A DNA stretch of 64,000 nt from Symbiodinium kawagutii (lineage: Eukaryota; Sar; Dinophyceae; Suessiales; Symbiodiniaceae). The position numbers and the translations under genes were made by a program. The DNA lies in NCBI GenBank assembly GCA_009767595.1, contig VSDK01011727.1, positions 36,790 through 100,789 on the forward strand, read 5' to 3'. Position 1 is the stretch's first letter. The number at the start of each line of letters is the position of its first letter. Below, piece after piece: positions 18,631 through 27,259 of the stretch. The notes below the pieces were generated by a model. The model saw only the letters and a list, made by a program, of their open reading frames with translations. It made no database searches and was not told where the DNA came from.

Positions 18631-19709
18631 TTGGCGCTCTACACGCTGAGGGCGTTTGGGGTGCAGATAGCCCTGCACAAAGGTGAACGAGGCCAGATGA
18701 TTCAATGGATTGGGGTGAAGATGCTGCTCCAGTGGCCGGATGTACCAACCGAAGGCAGCGTGGTCTACACCGTTCCCAACAAGATGATGGAGGAACTGGT
18801 CAAGACACTGACTAGTTGGCAAACCAAAGGAATGATTTCCCGAAAGGAGCTGAGGTCCACGGCAGGAAGATTGAGCTGGGTGGCAGGAGTGGTGCCATGT
18901 CTACGATGGACGGTCAACATTCTGTTCGCCGTCATGAAGGCAACGGAGGAAGAAGACCGAGACGGAACAGAGAAGGCCAGAGCAGCCAATCGAGTGGACA
19001 CACGTCCAAAGCATGGACTGGTCCCAGTCAAGAGGTTAAAGACGGTCATCCCGTGGATCCTCTCGATGCTGACGTTGCCGGACCGCTTCGTGATGAGGAC
19101 CGAGCCCCTGAAGATGCGCCTTGGCTCAAGTTCGGCATCATCACGGATGCATCGCCTTGGGGACTGGGTGGCATCCTGGTGGCCGTGGACTGGCGCACGA
19201 GGGACCTCCACATCCTAGAAGCCTACGAGTCAAAGTTCAGCGAGGAAGAGGCCAGCTACCTTGGTCTGAAGGTTGGGGATGCGGCTTCACAGGGCCCACT
19301 GGAAGCCTTGGCAGTGATCCGAGCGTGCATCCTGTGGAAGACCAAGATCCAAGGCCATGCCATCTTCATCCGAAGCGACAGCGTGGTGGCGCTGGCAATG
19401 GCGAAGAAGCTCAGCAGCCCCAAGCCTTTGCTGAACTTCATGGGTGGTGAACTGGCCCTCCTCCTCGAGCGCTACAAGATCCCCCAGTTGAACACACAAC
19501 ACCTCCCAGGAGTTCTGAATGCTGAGCCCGACTGGCTATCGAGACCTCACAACAGACCACCTGAACCTCCCATCGGACTTGACAAGGTCAAAATTCGAAA
19601 GTTGGGCCCTGTGACCGAGAGGGAGTTCATGATGAAGCCTCCGGGTCAAGAAGGGTCAGTGTGGACCGAAACAGGGCCACAACATGTCACAGTCTTCGAG
19701 AGCCTTTGA
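18631..19709 (+). CDS. YR element 1 ORF2, C-terminal reverse transcriptase and RNase H (broken)
   Basis: Reading continues in the frame beginning near 18631 with LYTLRAFGVQIALHKGERGQ and IQWIGVKMLLQ, the segment that should follow the YVDD motif. The YVDD itself and about 20 residues are missing near 18615-18630, so this reverse transcriptase is catalytically dead. Thumb region: ISRKELRSTAGRLSWVAG and VIPWILSML. A further frame change near 19105 leads into RNase H: IITDASPWGLGGI, GPLEALAVIRACI, IRSDSVVALAM and GVLNAEPDWLSRP, giving the D-E-D-D residues. RNase H lies in the frame ending at 19709. The RNase H part is well preserved although the RT part is not. Confidence 0.85.
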
Positions 19710-19884
19710 CATAACGTCATGGCGAAAGACTGTAGCAGTCCGGGGGGGGGAAAGTGTTGTGTTTGAAGGTAGGGAAGTTTTAAGAAGAGGAGTTTCATAG
19801 GTAAGGGTCAGTCAACTTAGGAACCGGGGAAGCTGCCACCTGCTTTCACTTGTGAGTGTGAAGCAGACAGGCCCAAAGGTAGCA

Positions 19885-21846
19885 ATGGCGGAGCTCGTGA
19901 CACTACCGCCATGGGCAGGAAGTCGCGACCTGCTGCAGCCCACAGTCAACCTGAACTGGTTGATATGGGCGTGGGGCCTGTCGTTAGTGGCAGCATTCCT
20001 AGCCGGGGCGGTGTGCTACGCGCTATGCTGGCCGCGGCTTCAGCCCCTGAGGAGTCGATGGAGCGGCCTCTTGGAGCAATGGTGGGACAGCGGCTGGGGG
20101 CGAGTGTGGCAACACCTTCTCTGGCAAACAGGATGGGATGGGTGGGTCACGGGGACCTCCACATACCTACAACAGCCCACCAACAGATCACCCAGGGAGA
20201 TCAACGGACAGTTCAATCTCAAGAGGAAGCAGGGGAGAAGTGAGGAGATCACCGTCGGGCAACTTCACGTGGGAAGTTCGAGCAGTGCCAAAAAATCCAG
20301 CAGTACCACCGTTACCAATGAGAAGAGCGGAAGGACAAACGGACAAGGACTGGACGATGCCGTCTCCAAGTGGAAGGCGGACAAGAGAGGTCCGACCAAG
20401 AAACGTCTTGGAGGTGATGGCAAAGGCAGCGTCACCGTGGGTGTCGACAAGAAGGGGGGCAACACCCCATCAAAGTCGAAACTGAAAGGAAAGGGTTTGC
20501 CTTTGAGCCAGGCAATCAAGAGGGCAGCCAATAGAGATTTCTTCAAGAAGGCCAAGTACGAGTTTGCGCAAAAGTTTCTCGCCCCAGGAACCCTCAAAGC
20601 TAAGAATGCCAAGAGAAAGAGGATTTGGGAGATTTGGGATAGCCTGGGAATTGTGAATCCCATCCCAGTGAACCAGGAGGTTTTGACAGCAACTGCAGCA
20701 GTTTTGGACGAGGCAAAGCTCCAGTCAGGCGACCTCTACTTGCACGAAGCGAAACTGATGCATGTGGAGGCGGGGAATGACTGGGGAGCTTCGTTGGAGA
20801 GACAGTTGTTCCTGTGCAAGAAAGCTTTGAAAAGGCATCGAGGACCAGAGATCAGAGCAAAAGAGCTTCAGGTGAAGAACATCCCCGAAGAGACGTGGGA
20901 GAAGCGTTGCGAGGAGAAGGGCAACTTCGTCAGACCAGCTTGGGTCTATGGGCTCGCGGTTGTGTGGATGCTGCGAGCGGGTGAGGTGGCGGACTTGAAG
21001 ATGGGCGACGTCGACGTTTGCTTCCAGTCGAAGCTGGTGGTGTTGTCGATCAGGAAGTCCAAGACCGACCAGGCAGCCAAAGGCGTGAAGAGGACCCTCA
21101 AGTGTTGTTCTCGTGAGGAGTGTGAGAGGATCTGCCCCTTTTCCCTGACGGTGAGGATCCTGGCTGAAAGAGTCAACGCCAAGGCCAACGAAGCCCTGTT
21201 CAAGACGATAGGCAGAGTCAAGAGGGACCGCAGCCACGTCTCCAAGTGGTGGGCCAAGACCTTGGATCCACAACTTACAGGGCACAGTGCTCGGAGGACG
21301 GGGGCCATGATGTACACAAGGATGGGACTGCAGCTGGCAGACTTGGCGTTCCTTGGACGCTGGCGTAGCTCCGCCGTGTTTAGATACATGGAGGAAGCCA
21401 TGCAGGAGCGACCGATGAACACCATGGTCCCGAAGGAAGTTCTGCTACAAGAAATGCAGTCCCCGACTCAGGCCTTGGAGAACCTCGTGAACAAGTCCAA
21501 GAACGAGAAAACACTCCAGGAGAACCAGAGCATAGAACGAGCAGAGGAAACCAGGATAGCAAAGCAAGAAGACCCACAGGAAACCACCTTGTGGGCAACG
21601 TCATGGAGGCAGGGCAACCGAACTTCGCATCGAGTTGTACGAGCTGCCTGGGGTCTAGACCTCAACCAATGGACAACTGCGTGTGGGTGGCACTTCGCCC
21701 AAAGGTTCGTCAAGGTGACGCTATCAAAAGGACCGAGCCCCAAAGCCAAGATCTGCAGAAAGTGCCAGACTTACAGTGAGATGCGCGACAGAGTCCCTGA
21801 GGGCAGAGATGTGGCGCAGGTTCTGACCAGAGAACTGGTACTGTGA
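19885..21846 (+). CDS. YR element 1 ORF3: tyrosine recombinase with N-terminal membrane segment
   Basis: The ATG at 19885 (GCAATGGC context) is the first in frame; the open frame reaches back to 19852. The N-terminus reads MAELVTLPPWAGSRD and then a 28-residue hydrophobic span (NLNWLIWAWGLSLVAAFLAG...), a likely membrane segment. A long basic Ser/Lys linker follows. The recombinase has Arg I in WMLRAGEVADL (20971-20988), Lys in SIRKSKTDQAAKG, HSARRTGA (21283-21297) and LGRWRSSAVFRYMEEA with the nucleophile Tyr near 21384. The C-terminus has TACGWHF and ICRKCQ, a CGW.F/C.KC pattern also present in element 2. Over 600 residues; the frame appears unbroken, and its 3' end overlaps B1. Confidence 0.92.
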   Translation: MAELVTLPPWAGSRDLLQPTVNLNWLIWAWGLSLVAAFLAGAVCYALCWPRLQPLRSRWSGLLEQWWDSGWGRVWQHLLWQTGWDGWVTGTSTYLQQPTNRSPREINGQFNLKRKQGRSEEITVGQLHVGSSSSAKKSSSTTVTNEKSGRTNGQGLDDAVSKWKADKRGPTKKRLGGDGKGSVTVGVDKKGGNTPSKSKLKGKGLPLSQAIKRAANRDFFKKAKYEFAQKFLAPGTLKAKNAKRKRIWEIWDSLGIVNPIPVNQEVLTATAAVLDEAKLQSGDLYLHEAKLMHVEAGNDWGASLERQLFLCKKALKRHRGPEIRAKELQVKNIPEETWEKRCEEKGNFVRPAWVYGLAVVWMLRAGEVADLKMGDVDVCFQSKLVVLSIRKSKTDQAAKGVKRTLKCCSREECERICPFSLTVRILAERVNAKANEALFKTIGRVKRDRSHVSKWWAKTLDPQLTGHSARRTGAMMYTRMGLQLADLAFLGRWRSSAVFRYMEEAMQERPMNTMVPKEVLLQEMQSPTQALENLVNKSKNEKTLQENQSIERAEETRIAKQEDPQETTLWATSWRQGNRTSHRVVRAAWGLDLNQWTTACGWHFAQRFVKVTLSKGPSPKAKICRKCQTYSEMRDRVPEGRDVAQVLTRELVL

Positions 21847-21950
21847 GAAAGACCAGGTGGACAGCCCTGGCATCTGGCGACAAAAGATCGATGGCTGGAG
21901 CTTGGGGAGGTGGTGGGAATCTTCACATGGAAACCCACAGCGAAGTGTTT
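21799..21950 (+). repeat. Terminal repeat B1 of YR element 1
   Basis: 152 bases, GAGGGCAGAGATG...CGAAGTGTTT, matching 22077-22228 except for two substitutions. It overlaps the end of the recombinase gene. Confidence 0.93.
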
Positions 21951-22052
21951 TAGAACCACACAGTGGTGAGAAACAAGTAGCAAGGGTTGGAATGTCCGGC
22001 CATTTTGGCTTCAAGGTGACTTTAGATGGTCACCTTTTCAGATGCCACTTTA
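21949..22052 (+). repeat. Terminal repeat A2 of YR element 1
   Basis: 104 bases matching A1 (14692-14795), with the spliced-leader-like sequence at 21996-22015. It is followed by a 24-base spacer that can pair CCACTTT with AAAGTGG. Confidence 0.93.
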
Positions 22053-22076
22053 CCACTCCCACCCACCCAAAGTGGC

Positions 22077-22228
22077 GAGGGCAGAGATGTGGCGCAGGTT
22101 CTGACCAGAGAACTGGTACTGTGAGAAAGACCAGGTGGACAGACCTGGCATCTGGCGACAAAAGATCGATGGCTGGAGCTTGGGGAGGTGGTGGGAATCT
22201 TCACATGGAAACCCGCAGCGAAGTGTTT
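22077..22228 (+). repeat. Terminal repeat B2 of YR element 1
   Basis: The second copy of the 152-base B repeat; its end at GTGTTT marks the right end of the element. The left end begins TTTAGAACC, so TTT is shared at the inferred circle junction. Confidence 0.92.
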
Positions 22229-23100
22229 GATATTTTGGACTTTCTTGTCAGCGATTTCACTCATCATGCTCCTTCTATCAGGACATCAGCACCACCAACT
22301 TCATCTGCTCGTTCAGCATGTGTATCAAAGCGCATCGCTGCAAATATTTGGTTTCAACGTACACATCGTCAATACATCGTGCGAGCTGGGATGAGCTGCG
22401 TGACAGCATGCATTTTATTCTTTGCAAACATTGCCAAATCCAGAGCTCCGATTTTACATCTCAAATTGACAATTCGGTCTGTCAAAACACTCAGTCGAGC
22501 TTAGAAGCTCAACAAGCAGCAATCTACCCTAGAAGAGAAAAGGCTAATATTTCTTCAGTATGGCTTAGTACGGCTTAATTGTGGGTCTTGTACGGGACAA
22601 ATGTAGGTTCCACAAGAGCTGGGTCTCCTCTACACATTGCAAAATATGGGTTTAATGGGTGAAAAATAGAATGGGCTAGCGCCCAGGTGCCGCCGACCNN
22701 NNNNNNNNNNNNNNNNNNNNNNNNNNNNNNNNNNNNCGTTTTTTGCCAGCCAAACAGCAGCCCTGAACGTGGTGGCCAGGACTAGGTCCGAAGGGGAGCA
22801 GGAGGGTTTAGGGGCTGCCAAATGCTTGCCTTGGACGGCATAGAAACAGTCTCTAGGCATCGGCTTCTGCCAGCCAAACGGCAGCCCTGAACATGGTGGC
22901 CAGGACTAGGTCCGAACGGGAGCAGAAGGGTTTCAAGGCTGCCAAACGCTTGCCTTAGAAACAGTCTCTAGCATCGGCTTCTACGTGGCGGAGCCCGGCC
23001 CACGCCAAGGGCAAAGGTTCACGCCTACGGCGATCCCAGGCGCCGCCCCTGCCATGGCCTTGGCATAGGAAGGGGTCGGCGGATATGGGACAATACGGCT
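22229..23100. other. Non-coding stretch with assembly gap and tandem duplication
   Basis: The gap of 38 N is at 22699-22736. Directly after it, a unit of about 124 bases (TGCCAGCCAAAC.GCAGCC...) occurs twice (22744-22867 and 22868-22981), differing by several substitutions and a short deletion. The gap may hide further copies. No gene recognised. Confidence 0.75.
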
Positions 23101-26040
23101 AAAATGTTGGACTTTGAGAGTGGACCCAAAAATTGTTCACAAAAGTGATGAAACCAATATTCGTTTTTTTATGATGTTCGCAGATAAGGTATGTCAACTT
23201 TTCCTGGGGTCAGTGCCCATGGTGATTCAGAAGGGTCTAGGTTGTGCTCGAGCCCAGCCTGTGCGTTTACAGCAAATAATAAAAAATGGAAACGTACTGT
23301 ATATATTTAGAATTATTTAGACATATTGGGATTGGAAGGGTGCCAAGAAGTGCCAAAAAGTGTGCAGCTATCAACATAAATATCCAGTTCAGATCATCAT
23401 TCCGATATAACTGGGGATTCCAGAAAGACACCGTTTGTTTTGATCAAGACCCAGTTTTGTGCAATATTCATAGAAGAACCGGTTTTTTGGGAAAAGGCCC
23501 GCAATTTTTGAGAGCGGGGGAAAATATGGGCCCCATTTTTTCATGGTTTTTAGAGGTTTTTAATGATTTCCAAGTATTTGTAACAAAGATTACCTAAATA
23601 GGATTGAAGCATGTTCATCCCTTGCAAACCCCTGCATTCAACGCTTAAATCCATGTATGACACCATAAATTTTGTTTATCTATATTTGTAAATGTTCAAA
23701 GAACATCAGGAAGTGGTTACATGTATTCATGGCTATTAGAATCTAACGATGCCTGAATACCCATGGGCTGGGCTACATTCTGTGGATACCAGATTGGAAA
23801 CTATTGCTGATGCAATGCTACCTTTGGAATTAATTCTGCTCTGTTGATACCTGGTTGCAATCTCCACTCCACTGCTGCATTGCTTCTTGTATAATTGGGT
23901 GATATGGGATGAAATGAATTGTGTTGCAATCAGGTTGCCTATGGTAAGCCAGTGCCCAAGTACTCGCTGGATAGAATTCCCCTTGTGAAGATTTGGCTGC
24001 AATCGCTACCGCACTTATGTCTTACCACCCATGGGTTTATGTACTCATGCATTATTACCTATGAGACCAGCTGCATTCGATCCGTCCCTGGTTAAAATCT
24101 ACCTTGTACTTCTGCCATGTACAGCATATACTGGTATTTGGTTATTACTTGTTATGTGTTTATGCCTTGCTTCCTGCTCATAAAAGCAGCTGCTGGGATA
24201 ACCAGATGATATGTAAGCCTAGTTGGGTTTATATTGCTTTTGGTTGGGGTACATGGTTCGCTAGAGTCTAACTATCAATGGCACAGGCTGCAGCCTGTAA
24301 AGATCTGCTTGCAATTTATAACGTTCATGTGCTTTAGGATTGCTACTTATGGATTAAGGTGGTTTCATGCCACATGCAGTACATTGCCATTTGGCTGCCA
24401 TCTATCATGTACTTATGTCTTGCTAGCTAGGGGATTGGCTCCCACAGGAGTGGTAACAAATATATAGAAATATATTGATACTCAAGTGTTTATATATATA
24501 TATATATATACATATTGCCTTAGTTGGGTTTTATTGCAAAACCAGTGCCTAAGTACCCATGGGTTAAGCTGCATTCTATTGGTTCCTGGTTGCTGCAGTG
24601 CATTTCTGCTTTCCTACCTACAGAGTTGGGTCATACTGCTGCCTGGTTGTAATCTCTATTGAGATAGTGCCTAACTGCATTACACGCGGGATGTACTGAA
24701 AATTACAATATTTACAATTTTAGCCAACTTGTTTTCAAATTTGATGGCAATTTACATGCCGTTTTCGCACCTGAATCCCCAAGTGGTGGTAACACTTTGT
24801 AAAGCCTCGGTTGGGTTCCTGAAAAGTAATGCCCAAGTGCCCATGGGCAAAGCTGCCTTATATTGATGCCTGGTTGCTATCTATCATAGATTTTTGTTTT
24901 CTTACTTTTAGAGCTGTGTCATATGGGATGACATACATTATATTACTACATAGTAGTTATGTTCTGATCAGCCAGTGCTTAATTACAAATGGGGTTTGCT
25001 GTAGTTAGTAGCATCTGCAATTTTAATCTGCCATCCAAAATGTAAATTGATTTCAACACTGCTGCCTGCTTTCAAAATTGAATATTGGCATTTCAATTTT
25101 GAATTTGGATTCTTTCTGATTTAATTCTAGCATTGGCAATTTCATTTTAACATCGGTAATTTAAATGCCATATTTGCAATGAAAGTCTTACATGGCATTC
25201 CCACATAAAATTGCAGATTGGAAATTGTACTTTAGCGCTTGCAATTCAATTTAGTATTGGCAGGGTATTGCCTTAGGATCTCCCAATAACTAACTGAGTT
25301 ACCCATTTTGATTTTAGATTGCCAATAGTAGTTGTTAATGAGAATTTCTTTCCGGGGGGCAGCAGCGGGACAACCTCTGGGAGAAGGGTCTCCGGTCATC
25401 CCTCCCCAGGGGGGGGGAGCAAAAAAAAAAATCTGAAAAATGGATGGTCATTATTGCTTTCAGCGGTCAATCTGATTTGGGGGGTCCCCTATTTTGAGAA
25501 ACCACCTTATAGTAAGAAACTTATTAAAACATGATAAACCATAATAAGCCATGATAAAGCATAATAAACCATAATGTAAGATATAGTAGGATATGATAAG
25601 AAACCTATTGAACCATCTATTGTGCGCTTTCCCACTGTCCAAGATTTGCCGAAGCTGTTGGTTGTTGGCCAAGGTCAAGGGCCACGGACTTCGCTGGTGG
25701 CCCGCAGCGGGCAGTGGACCCTTAGACTTTGAACCTGCCAAACCTGGAAAACTTGACCTGTTGGCAGTTTCAATTCATGATTGCAGCTTGTTGATCTTTA
25801 ATAAAGAAACTTCCAGATGAAGCAAAATCAAGATCAAACAGCCAAGAAGGAAATCCAACAATTCAAGAGAAGAAAACCCTTAAGTATGAAAACACTGCAT
25901 TTTTACAACACGTGGAAAAATGGGGCCCGTATTATCCCCTTTTCTGGAATCTTTTGGGTCCTTGAAGCTGTATAGGTGTCACTAACGGTATTGCTCTACA
26001 GAATTTGAAATATATATATATATATATATTTCCACATCAT
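23101..26040. other. Non-coding AT-rich stretch with degenerate repeats
   Basis: Between about 23740 and 25050 a degenerate theme recurs: AGTGCC.AAGTACCCATGGG, GCTGCATTCTATTG, CCTGGTTGC.ATCT and GGGTCATA.GGGATGA, spaced roughly 200-350 bases apart. This suggests an old tandem or dispersed repeat. A (TA)n run is at about 24489-24512. Around 25505-25600 short ATAATAAACCATAATG-type repeats occur. No gene recognised. Confidence 0.5.
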
Positions 26041-26096
26041 GATTGAGCTGCTTAAAGGTAGTTTACGCCACAGAATGCCGGGTTCATTTCTCGTGA

Positions 26097-27011
26097 ATGA
26101 TAGCAGGGCGCCCCTGCTGGTTGAAGTCACGCCAGGAGTGCTTGAAGTCCACCGACGCTTGCCTCCCAGCTTTGTCGGAGCTTCGTCGAGCTGTATGGCC
26201 TCGGGTGCAAGCCGAGACCAATTGTTCCACTACGGCGTGGATGCCAGGTCAGCACCTGTATAAACTTCAGGGTCCCTTTGACAGCGTGGGAAAGTTGGGC
26301 TCGACTTCGACCTTGGCTTTTCACCATATCTTCAAAGCTGGTGGTACAAATGCCCATGCAAACCTGCAACGGATTACCGAGGATTGGGCAAGGACCATGT
26401 GGCATGGGCTTTGTCGGGAACTCGCTGATCCGACCAACCTGACAACTTTCACTTTTGTTAGAAATCCGATTGACCGGTTCGTCTCTGGTTACGCGGAGAT
26501 TGAATATTTAGCACAGACTGGCGAACGTTGGCCTGATTATGATTATGTGGCCAAGCTTTTGAAAGGCTATTCCGAAGGCAGCCCTGAGCGAGTGGCAGGT
26601 TTTTTTGAAGAGGTCTTCCGCAGCGGGGTTGGTGGCGATGGTCATGTGAGGCCACAGCTGGAATTCTTTGTTCCTGACGGGTGCTCACTTCCAATCGATT
26701 TCGTTCTCAAGGACGAGCATTCGACGGAAGATTGGCAAGCGTTATTTGCAGGGCAAAATCAGATTCCAGCCTTTGACCCTGCACTTGCGCTACACTCCCA
26801 TGGCCACCGTGATAAAGATGCCATGAGAAGTTTCTTAGGCTTGGCTGGAGACAGATCCACAGCAGCTCCGAGACGTGGAGCCTATGTGCGGGCACTTTGC
26901 TGGCTTTTCTTGACGGACTTTGCCATGTTTGATTATGAACTTCCAGATGAATGTCAGCATGGTCTGCTAAAGAATACACTGAAGCTCTTCCGCAACACAT
27001 CTTCGACTTGA
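26097..27011 (+). CDS. Sulfotransferase-like protein (carbohydrate sulfotransferase family 2 type)
   Basis: The open frame has 304 codons. From about residue 75 it reads LAFHHIFKAGGTNAHANLQR, the PAPS 5'-phosphosulfate loop (compare HIPKTGGT), and then FTFVRNPIDRFVSGYAE, the 3'-phosphate binding motif with Arg and Ser. HVRPQLEFF is also typical of the Golgi carbohydrate sulfotransferases. It would transfer sulfate from PAPS to a glycan or similar acceptor. The first 70 residues (from MIAGRPCWLK) look less protein-like and may be intron or upstream sequence; the start is uncertain. A fragment at 45786-46035 has ATG at the place where this gene has CTT, just before GGTCC. No signal peptide is seen. 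The end (LKLFRNTSST) is close to copy 1 of the segmental duplication. Confidence 0.75.
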   Translation: MIAGRPCWLKSRQECLKSTDACLPALSELRRAVWPRVQAETNCSTTAWMPGQHLYKLQGPFDSVGKLGSTSTLAFHHIFKAGGTNAHANLQRITEDWARTMWHGLCRELADPTNLTTFTFVRNPIDRFVSGYAEIEYLAQTGERWPDYDYVAKLLKGYSEGSPERVAGFFEEVFRSGVGGDGHVRPQLEFFVPDGCSLPIDFVLKDEHSTEDWQALFAGQNQIPAFDPALALHSHGHRDKDAMRSFLGLAGDRSTAAPRRGAYVRALCWLFLTDFAMFDYELPDECQHGLLKNTLKLFRNTSST

Positions 27012-27259
27012 TGTTGGTGAAAAAGACAATGCAGGGAAGCAGTGGACACATTCAGTGCAAGGTGGGTCAGTATTAATGAACAGTTCCCTGTGGATCCCAG
27101 TGACGATTCACAATGCACTTTGGTTGAGTATTGTCGGTTATTGCAGTTATTCCTGCAATTGTTTTGACCAAAGTCCAAGTTTCAAGACCCCACCCTCATA
27201 AATAGGACTTCCTACTATGTTCTGACTGTTTGATTGCAGGTTGGGCATCGCACCCCCAC
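27012..27259. other. Short non-coding spacer
   Basis: The spacer lies between the sulfotransferase-like gene and duplication copy 1. Nothing recognised. Confidence 0.5.

Larger units (their letters stand above)
14692..22228 (+). mobile_element. Tyrosine-recombinase retroelement 1 (DIRS/PAT/Ngaro-like), split direct repeats
   Basis: A 7.5 kb element is delimited by split direct repeats: A1 (14692-14795), ORFs, B1 (21799-21950), A2 (21949-22052), a 24-base spacer, then B2 (22077-22228). B1 and A2 abut, as in PAT and Ngaro elements, which replicate through a circle joined by a tyrosine recombinase rather than by an integrase. No target duplication is seen, as expected. ORF order: Gag-like with a zinc knuckle; methyltransferase-like module, reverse transcriptase and RNase H; then a tyrosine recombinase with a membrane segment. 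A1 and A2 appear identical and B1 and B2 differ at two positions, so the insertion is recent. The RT region nevertheless carries frameshifts and a deletion of its catalytic motif. Confidence 0.9.
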
